Assembly (NCBI GenBank): GCA_018524345.1
Contig: JADQAZ010000004.1
Coordinates: forward strand, 124,001 to 188,000
Direction: 5' to 3'
Length of the DNA: 64,000 nt
Source of the DNA: Harenicola maris
GTDB taxonomy: Bacteria > Pseudomonadota > Alphaproteobacteria > Rhodobacterales > Rhodobacteraceae
Part shown: positions 58,769 through 64,000 of the stretch, piece by piece
How positions within the stretch are numbered: position 1 is the stretch's first letter
How the letters are laid out: each line of letters opens with the position of its first letter
The notes under the pieces: model-generated
Databases searched by the model: none
The model's input: the letters and a program-made list of their open reading frames with translations, nothing else
Told to the model about the DNA's origin: nothing
Position numbers and translations under genes: made by a program

Positions 58769-61033
58769 GTGAGCCGTTTTGCTGCCCCCATCGCCGAGCA
58801 AATTTGGGATATGAAATACCGTTTCAAGGATGCCGATGGCACGCCGATTGATGCGAGTATCGAGGACACTTGGCGGCGGATCGCCGGGGCATTGGCCGAG
58901 GTTGAGGATGACAAGGCCGGTTGGGCGGAGAAATTCTATGCCGCTTTGGAGGATTTCAAATTCCTGCCTGCGGGCCGGATCACATCCGGTGCGGGGACCG
59001 AGCGGTCTGTCACTATGTTTAACTGTTTTGTCATGGGCACGATTCCCGACAGCATGGCGGGCATTTTCGACATGTTGAAAGAGGCTGCTTTGACCATGCA
59101 GCAGGGCGGCGGCATCGGCTATGATTTCAGCACCATTCGTCCGCGCGGCGCCGGTGTTCTGGGGGTTGCGGCGGATGCCTCTGGCCCCTTGTCCTTTATG
59201 GATGTCTGGGATGCGATGTGTCGCACCATCATGTCCGCCGGATCGCGCCGCGGTGCGATGATGGCGACGATGCGTTGTGATCATCCCGATATCGAGGATT
59301 TCATCACTGCCAAATCCGATGCGGCCCGTTTGCGGATGTTTAACGTCTCGGTCCTGATCACCGATGACTTTATGGAAGCGGTGAAGGGCGACAAGCCTTG
59401 GGATCTGGTGTTTGGCGGCGTGACCTATCGCACTGTTAATGCGCGGGAGCTGTGGGATGCGATTATGCAGTCCACCTATGACTACGCAGAACCCGGTGTG
59501 ATTTTCATCGATCGCATCAACAAGATGAACAACCTGAACTATTGCGAGAGCATTGCCGCCACCAACCCCTGTGGCGAGCAGCCTTTGCCGCCTTATGGTG
59601 CGTGTTTGCTTGGCTCTGTGAACCTTGCCCGTTTGGTCTCCGATCCCTTTGGTGAGGCGGCGCAGCTGGATGAGGCGGCCTTGAACGATTTGGTCGCTGT
59701 GGCGGTTCGGATGATGGACAATGTTGTCGATGCGAGCCGTTTCCCGCTGGAGGCGCAGGCCCGTGAGGCCGAGGCCAAGCGGCGGATCGGCCTTGGGGTG
59801 ACCGGCCTTGCCGATGCTTTGTTGATGGTCGGGGTGCGCTATGGCTCCGACGAGGCGGCGGCCCTGACGGACAAGTGGCTGGGTGCGATTGCGCGGGCGG
59901 CTTATTTGGCCTCGGTCGATCTGGCCAAAGAGAAGGGGGCCTTCCCGCTGTTTGATGCGGAGCCTTACCTTGCCAGTGGCTCCATGCAGTTGATGGATGA
60001 GGATGTTCGGGATGCGATCCGCGAGCATGGGATTCGCAATGCGCTTTTGACCTCTATCGCGCCGACCGGCACGATCAGCCTTTATGCGGGGAATGTTTCC
60101 TCCGGCATCGAGCCTGTCTTTGCCTATGCCTACACCCGCAAGGTGTTGCAGAAGGACGGGACGCGGACCGAAGAGGAAGTGGTGGATTACGCCGTGCAGA
60201 AATGGCGCGATCTGCATGGGGATACGGACCTGCCCGAGTATTTCGTCAGCGCCCAGACATTGGCCCCGATTGACCACGTCAAGATGCAGGCCGCGGCGCA
60301 GAAATGGGTGGATAGTTCGATCTCCAAGACGATCAACTGCCCCGAGGACATCAGCTTTGACGAGTTCAAGGACGTCTATATGGCGGCTTGGGATCAGGGC
60401 TGTAAGGGCTGCACCACCTATCGCCCCAATGCGGTGACGGGCTCTGTCTTGAGCGTGGCCGAGGAGGCGGAAGATACGCCCGAGGTCGAGAGCGGCGCCG
60501 ATGTGATTTATATGTCCGAGCCGCTGGACCGGCCCGGTGCGCTGGAGGGGCAGACCTATAAGGTGAAATGGCCCGATAGCGAGCATGCGATCTATATCAC
60601 CCTGAACGACATCATCATTGGCGGGCATCGCCGGCCCTTTGAGGTCTTTATCAACTCCAAGAACATGGAGCATTTCGCATGGACGGTTGCCCTGACGCGG
60701 ATGATCTCTGCCGTGTTCCGGCGCGGGGGCGATGTGTCCTTTGTGGTTGAGGAGTTGAAGGCCGTGTTTGATCCGCGCGGCGGGGCATGGATGGGCGGGA
60801 AGTATATTCCGTCGATTCTGGCCGCGATTGGCGGGGTGATCGAGCAGCATATGGTGGCGACGGGCTTCCTTGAGGGTGAAGGCATGGGGTTGAAATCCGA
60901 CCCGCAGGCCGAGGCCATCGCCGTGGGCGAACGGCCTCGCGGCCCTGCTTGCCCGTCCTGCGGGCAGTTCGACATGCGGATGGTTGAGGGCTGTATGACC
61001 TGCGCTTCCTGTGGCCATTCGAAATGTGGCTAG
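58769..61033 (+). CDS. nrdJ: Adenosylcobalamin-dependent ribonucleotide reductase
   Basis: A class II ribonucleotide reductase, 754 residues, reducing ribonucleotides to deoxyribonucleotides with a B12-generated thiyl radical. The substrate/active-site segments are FNCFVMGTIPDSM (first Cys), ATNPCGEQPLPPYGAC (radical Cys with Asn and Glu) and SIAPTGTISLYAGNVSSG. The C-terminus ends with cysteine-rich CPSCGQFDM and CMTCASCGHSKCG, the redox tail. GTG 58769 has AAGGA at 58755 and gives SRFAAPIAEQIW. The longer in-frame start at 58535 is antisense to DUF1489 and is rejected. Confidence 0.96.
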   Translation: MSRFAAPIAEQIWDMKYRFKDADGTPIDASIEDTWRRIAGALAEVEDDKAGWAEKFYAALEDFKFLPAGRITSGAGTERSVTMFNCFVMGTIPDSMAGIFDMLKEAALTMQQGGGIGYDFSTIRPRGAGVLGVAADASGPLSFMDVWDAMCRTIMSAGSRRGAMMATMRCDHPDIEDFITAKSDAARLRMFNVSVLITDDFMEAVKGDKPWDLVFGGVTYRTVNARELWDAIMQSTYDYAEPGVIFIDRINKMNNLNYCESIAATNPCGEQPLPPYGACLLGSVNLARLVSDPFGEAAQLDEAALNDLVAVAVRMMDNVVDASRFPLEAQAREAEAKRRIGLGVTGLADALLMVGVRYGSDEAAALTDKWLGAIARAAYLASVDLAKEKGAFPLFDAEPYLASGSMQLMDEDVRDAIREHGIRNALLTSIAPTGTISLYAGNVSSGIEPVFAYAYTRKVLQKDGTRTEEEVVDYAVQKWRDLHGDTDLPEYFVSAQTLAPIDHVKMQAAAQKWVDSSISKTINCPEDISFDEFKDVYMAAWDQGCKGCTTYRPNAVTGSVLSVAEEAEDTPEVESGADVIYMSEPLDRPGALEGQTYKVKWPDSEHAIYITLNDIIIGGHRRPFEVFINSKNMEHFAWTVALTRMISAVFRRGGDVSFVVEELKAVFDPRGGAWMGGKYIPSILAAIGGVIEQHMVATGFLEGEGMGLKSDPQAEAIAVGERPRGPACPSCGQFDMRMVEGCMTCASCGHSKCG

Positions 61034-61056
61034 GGGGCTTGGGCCTGTTCCGCTGA

Positions 61057-61098
61057 TATTCTGACCACCAATTAGTGGCCACCGGCCGGGTCAGAATA
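61057..61098. repeat. Inverted repeat just after nrdJ
   Basis: TATTCTGACC at 61057-61066 and GGTCAGAATA at 61089-61098 pair perfectly around 22 nt. The loop itself can form a small CCAC/GTGG stem. It starts 24 nt past the nrdJ stop and precedes the terminator. Confidence 0.55.
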
Positions 61099-61123
61099 GC
61101 CAATTTGCAAGCATAAGAAGTCT

Positions 61124-61143
61124 ATCGGGCGGAAACGCCCGAT
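61124..61143 (+). terminator. Intrinsic terminator of nrdJ
   Basis: An 8-bp stem ATCGGGCG / CGCCCGAT with a stable GAAA tetraloop, followed by TTTCTTGTTTTT. It is on the plus strand, 90 nt after the nrdJ stop. Confidence 0.85.
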
Positions 61144-61233
61144 TTTCTTGTTTTTAGCCCCAGAAGCATAGTGCCCGAGGTTCGACTCTGTCCCAAGGGA
61201 TATGGTGCGGCGGGAGTGGCGTCCAAAACCGAA

Positions 61234-61419
61234 TTAGAAGAAATTTCTATCCAGCTTGGAATCCTCCAGAGCAGGAGGGCAAGCCCATTGCTCCTCGACG
61301 GATGTGATGCAGTTGATGTCTGCGTGTAGGGGCGTCCGGAACAGGGTGACTTCCATGAGATCAACGCGTTTAATGGCGCGGCCGTGTCCGGTGGCACGGC
61401 AATAAGTCGTCTCAGGCAC
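61234..61419 (-). CDS. Possible small hypothetical protein
   Basis: A 61-residue frame from GTG 61419: MPETTYCRATGHGRAIKRVD, then LMEVTLFRTPLHADINCITS and VEEQWACPPALEDSKLDRNF. The composition is protein-like, with AGGG 7 nt before the start. A terminator lies just upstream, so it would need its own promoter. No family is recognised. It may be a remnant. Confidence 0.35.
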   Translation of the reverse strand: MPETTYCRATGHGRAIKRVDLMEVTLFRTPLHADINCITSVEEQWACPPALEDSKLDRNFF

Positions 61420-61472
61420 AAGCAAACCCTGATGACCCTTGATCTGAGCAGATCTTTCCGGGGTGGAAACGC

Positions 61473-61501
61473 AAATGGGGCGGCCAAAGGCCACCCCATT
61501 T
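61473..61501 (-). terminator. Terminator after minus-strand island genes
   Basis: A long stem AAATGGGGCGGCC / GGCCACCCCATTT with one mismatch and loop AAA, 22 nt past the stop of the minus-strand gene at 61523. It is nearly symmetrical and has TTTTG on the plus side. Confidence 0.7.
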
Positions 61502-61522
61502 TGTTGTCACTTTATGTCTGGT

Positions 61523-61924
61523 TTAGGTACGGCTTGCGGCTCGTTCGCGCACCGCGGCCTCTATCCGAGTATAGGCTATGAGTGCCTCGTGCTGGGAATG
61601 TCCGCCATCACAACAAGCGGAAGGGGTTAAAGCGCCCCCAAGATCCAGAATCTGATACCCGAGCGCAAAGAACGCTTCCCTTGCTGACGCAGTCATTTGA
61701 TCAAGGTGATGCTGCCATTGCATGACCGCAATACATGCGATTTCCCTACCTTGCTGATACGGGTGTCGGTCCACCCAGAGATGGACAAACGGCACCCGAA
61801 ATTTCTGTAGAAGCCACATTGAGATGTCACAGATATCTTGTTGGAGAGAGTCGCCCTCGTCGGGGTCGGAACCCCGACGACGAGCGTGTTGCAACTGACA
61901 GCCCCAGACGGTGTCAGTCGGCAT
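61523..61924 (-). CDS. Hypothetical protein (accessory region)
   Basis: A soluble protein of about 133 residues, not recognised. It shows PTDTVWGCQLQHARRRGSDP, ICDISMWLLQKFRVPFVHLW, VMQWQHHLDQMTASAREAFF and a cysteine-histidine pair ACCDGGHSQHE. ATG 61924 has no clear ribosome site and overlaps the upstream gene by 11 nt, so translation is probably coupled; earlier starts up to 61996 exist. It ends at a strong terminator, closing a three-gene minus-strand group. Confidence 0.6.
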   Translation of the reverse strand: MPTDTVWGCQLQHARRRGSDPDEGDSLQQDICDISMWLLQKFRVPFVHLWVDRHPYQQGREIACIAVMQWQHHLDQMTASAREAFFALGYQILDLGGALTPSACCDGGHSQHEALIAYTRIEAAVRERAASRT

Positions 61925-62261
61925 TGCAGAACCGCGCATGCAATTCACTGATACGGGCACCATGCCAGCGCAAAGCACCAGACGCGTCAAATCCACGATC
62001 CCGCGCGGCAGCGTCTGCAGCTTGCGATGTCTGCTTTGCCAGAAATGTTTCGATCTCCTGGAGAGCTGTCCTGATCAACTTGGCATCCGGGTGCTGGTTC
62101 CCAAAGATGCCATGAAGATCGCAAAGCGCATCAAAGCCCGAAGGCGCGTCGAAAGCGTCGAACAGATTGCACAGGGCAGCGCCATGACGGCGCAGATGCT
62201 GCTCCGTATCTGCGATCCTGTCATATGCGGCCTGTGCGATGTTTTCATTAGTGGTGTCCAT
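61914..62261 (-). CDS. Hypothetical helical protein (accessory region)
   Basis: A 115-residue protein, mostly helical: MDTTNENIAQAAYDRIADTE, QHLRRHGAALCNLFDAF, HPDAKLIRTALQEIETFLA and ISELHARFCNAD. A good ribosome site AGGAG precedes ATG 62261, which supports this start over a 56-residue longer frame. It overlaps the next gene by 11 nt. No family is recognised and it has no membrane segment. Confidence 0.65.
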   Translation of the reverse strand: MDTTNENIAQAAYDRIADTEQHLRRHGAALCNLFDAFDAPSGFDALCDLHGIFGNQHPDAKLIRTALQEIETFLAKQTSQAADAAARDRGFDASGALRWHGARISELHARFCNAD

Positions 62262-62511
62262 GTGGGAGCTCCTGTTCATGTGGGTGGATTGTTTTGGGTG
62301 GGTGCCATTCTGCGGCGTCACGAAATCCGGCATGAGAGGAGGTGGTTGGTCTGCCGATGTGCTCCTTGTGTTTGGTTCGGAAGGGGGCTTTTGCTGGTAC
62401 CAATGACATTGGTCGTTTTGCGAATTCACGAAGAAGAAAAATGCGTGTGCTCAAATTTTTCTTGCGAGGCCCCCACGCCGTCGCCAGGGTGACGGGGCGC
62501 GGGGAGATACA

Positions 62512-62907
62512 TCACGCTGCTTGATCGGGATTGGATTTGAACACCCCCGCATCCTGGAGAGCCTGTTCCAGGCCATCCGCGAGGAGGCAGATTTCCGGAA
62601 CAATCGGATCATCGGGTTCGAGAAGCGCAAGGTCCGGGCCATCGCTCCAGTCGTCATTGTAAGCGTATTCGAGGAACAGAAGGTTCCGCAGCTCAAGCAA
62701 TTGGCGGCGCAGGCGATGGGTAAATGGCCTGTGTTGGCTCAACGCCTCGCGAACAGCATTGATAAGCCGCGCGCCGCGCCGCCCACCGAGCAGCACAGCG
62801 GCGTGGCCGAGGGCTTCATCGTGGTCTTGGAAATACGCCCGAAACGCGTGTTCGCGTCCCTGGCTTTTGGTGAGCTTTGGGTCGGGAATGATCTTGCTGT
62901 AGTACAT
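62512..62907 (-). CDS. Hypothetical protein (accessory region)
   Basis: A 131-residue soluble protein. ATG 62907 is preceded by AGGAGG with perfect spacing, so the gene is convincing. It begins MYYSKIIPDPKLTKSQGREH, continues with helices (HAAVLLGGRRGARLINAVRE, LLELRNLLFLEYAY) and has an acidic end (DDWSDGPDLALLEPDD). No family is recognised. A 250-bp gap separates it from the next gene on the strand, and that gap shows no convincing frame. Confidence 0.65.
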   Translation of the reverse strand: MYYSKIIPDPKLTKSQGREHAFRAYFQDHDEALGHAAVLLGGRRGARLINAVREALSQHRPFTHRLRRQLLELRNLLFLEYAYNDDWSDGPDLALLEPDDPIVPEICLLADGLEQALQDAGVFKSNPDQAA

Positions 62908-63814
62908 GGTGCCTCCTGTTGGAAAAAGTTGCCAGGTTTCGTCCCGGCGGTCAGGATGTTCCGGAGGTTCATGTGATCGTCATCTGCTGAGTTGCGCGCC
63001 TCAAATTGAGGGTGCGAAAATCAGTCGATGGCGATGTCTGCCAGTTTTCCCCTCATTGCGTCTGTCTCTCGTTCTTGGCTTCTGAATAAGAGATTGGCCA
63101 AATTTCCCATGACGAAGAAGTTTTTGAAAGAAATTGGAAACCCGCGTTCCCTGAGACGGTACGACCGCTGTCTAAGACCACCAGGATGCAGTGTGTCGAC
63201 CAATACGATCCGCACGGTTCACTTGCGCATCTTTACGAAAATTGTCGCTCGGAGGGGCACTTGGAGGGTCTGTCCTTTTCGTGGGACGGCGTGTTCGGAG
63301 GATACAGCGCGTTTCAGTCTCAAAAAGGTTTTCGTATCGAGCCAAACGTATTCATCTACTCATCAAGATCGATGTGAAGCATTTCGCAGAGGTCCCGGGA
63401 CAATCTCTTGCATTCAGAAAGGAGGCGTTTGGTTTGGTTGGCCGACTACGGCCGAACAAAAGCAAGATATTCAAAGATCATCGCTGACAAGCAGCGCGCT
63501 GCGGGATTTGATCAATCCCATATGCGATGATCGACAGGCGCCAACCGCCTGATTTTGAGCCCCGAGACTCTCTGTGCCTGCCCATGTCTTTCCCAGAAAG
63601 CTGACCATGGCAGCTTTCGATACCCAAATCATCTCAAAGGAGAACGGCCTATAGTTCAAAAAACCTGTTTTGATATGCAGATGTCGGGGCCCCTAAGAAT
63701 TCTGGGGCTCCCGACCGCTGGCTAAACCCATTGATTTGGACCACCGAATGAAGTGATCAGCGCAGAGGTTGGGTGATTAGGCAATTCCGCCGTGGGATAT
63801 GCCTTTAGAAGTTT
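62908..63814. other. Long gap, no convincing gene
   Basis: About 900 bp, AT-richer than the rest. Short frames on both strands (for example 63028-63552 and 63186-63377 on the plus strand) lack ribosome sites and protein-like composition. Visible structures are a 13-bp palindrome CCTCAAATTGAGG at 62999-63011, a hairpin GAAAGCTG/CAGCTTTC at 63596-63618, and a 12-bp imperfect stem at 63683-63715. It may hold decayed genes or regulatory DNA. Confidence 0.5.
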
Positions 63815-64000
63815 CTATCTCCGAGCGATGTCATGTTCCACAATTGACCGCAGGGCTTCGCAAAGTTCCACTCGATTGGAGTTCGAGGAAGCGGACTGAA
63901 GTAATTTATCGAAATTGACGGCGAGACAATAATTGCGTCTGGGGTTCAGCAGTAAGCATTCCGACCAGACAACTTCATCACGTTCAATTGCACTTGAGTA
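63815..64000 (-). CDS. Hypothetical protein C-terminus (cut by right edge)
   Basis: A frame open to the window edge with stop TAG at 63815-63817. It encodes 61 residues: YSSAIERDEVVWSECLLLNP, then RRNYCLAVNFDKLLQSASS and NRVELCEALRSIVEHDIARR at the end. The composition and the unbroken frame make it protein-like. The N-terminal part, and so the family, lies outside the window. Confidence 0.55.
   Translation of the reverse strand, partial: YSSAIERDEVVWSECLLLNPRRNYCLAVNFDKLLQSASSNSNRVELCEALRSIVEHDIARR

Larger units (their letters stand above)
61034..61523. other. Gap after nrdJ
   Basis: About 490 bp with no strong gene. It holds a 10-bp inverted repeat at 61057-61098, the nrdJ terminator at 61124-61143, one short possible reading frame on the minus strand (61234-61419), and the terminator of the next minus-strand gene at 61473-61501. 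GC content falls from here on compared with the rest of the window. Confidence 0.6.

Noticed and set aside
58754-61018. 754-codon open frame on the minus strand
   Set aside because: Antisense to nrdJ over its whole length.
61179-61188. GGTTCGACTC, resembling a tRNA T-loop
   Set aside because: The flanking 5-nt arms do not pair and no acceptor or anticodon stem can be built around it.
62739-62972. 77-codon frame starting MNLRNILTAG upstream of and overlapping the gene at 62512
   Set aside because: It overlaps the better-supported gene in another frame. Its start lacks a good ribosome site and the later residues look like a frame shadow.
63028-63552. 174-codon open frame and the overlapping frame at 63191-63487
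   Set aside because: No ribosome site and an Arg/Ser/Cys-rich composition. A faint KIDVKHF resemblance to reverse transcriptase was considered but no YxDD motif or other RT block follows.
1-64000. CRISPR arrays, rRNA genes, tRNA genes, insertion sequences
   Set aside because: No spaced direct repeats, no rRNA or tRNA signatures and no transposase or integrase motifs were seen on reading through; a dedicated search was not possible.

Overview
The window is chromosomal DNA from a high-GC alphaproteobacterium, most likely a member of the Rhodobacterales (Roseobacter group). Supporting signs are the many TRAP transporters, a short-form HisG paired with HisZ, a B12-dependent ribonucleotide reductase (NrdJ), glcDEF, a BMP-type purine transporter joined to xdhABC, GTG starts, and an intergenic repeat ending in GATATTTGG-N-CCAATAAGAAG.

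Layout. (1) 1-7583: a TAXI-TRAP transporter and an RpiR regulator diverge from a demethylase-like FAD/GcvT fusion, a GNAT acetyltransferase and a class III aminotransferase. This is probably a catabolic unit for an N-methylated or amino compound, with palindromic operators in the divergent gap. (2) 7602-17373: a malonyl-CoA synthetase/malonyl-CoA decarboxylase/YciI operon diverges from an aromatic-type cluster: FAH-family hydrolase, RutE-like nitroreductase, OsmC, TRAP DctPQM, hydroxyquinol-type intradiol dioxygenase and a GntR regulator. (3) 17635-20490: an orphan peptide-type ABC binding protein and an M20 peptidase. (4) 20618-27552: a seven-gene operon of unknown function built around an AAA+ ATPase, with a coiled-coil protein, small membrane proteins and a DUF1523 protein; this is the best candidate for an undescribed system. 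(5) 27654-31883: an ECF sigma factor with a VWA membrane protein, a small heat-shock protein and a secreted trypsin-like protease. (6) 31985-39714: glycolate oxidase glcDEF, a DUF599 membrane protein, a D-amino-acid-oxidase-like enzyme, a small secreted peptide, a CX5R phosphatase and a GntR regulator. (7) 39795-49028: a compact purine uptake and oxidation operon (xdhABC, ATPase, two permeases, BMP binding protein). (8) 49237-61033: housekeeping genes dnaE, a lipoprotein gene, slyX, hisS-hisZ-hisG, DUF1489 and nrdJ. (9) 61034-64000: an accessory-looking stretch with short unrecognised genes, long gaps and a gene cut off by the right edge.

Many operons use 4-nt ATGA overlaps. Four copies of a composite hairpin repeat sit just after stop codons and probably form transcript 3' ends. 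Gene functions are read from motifs and remembered family resemblance; no database search was run.
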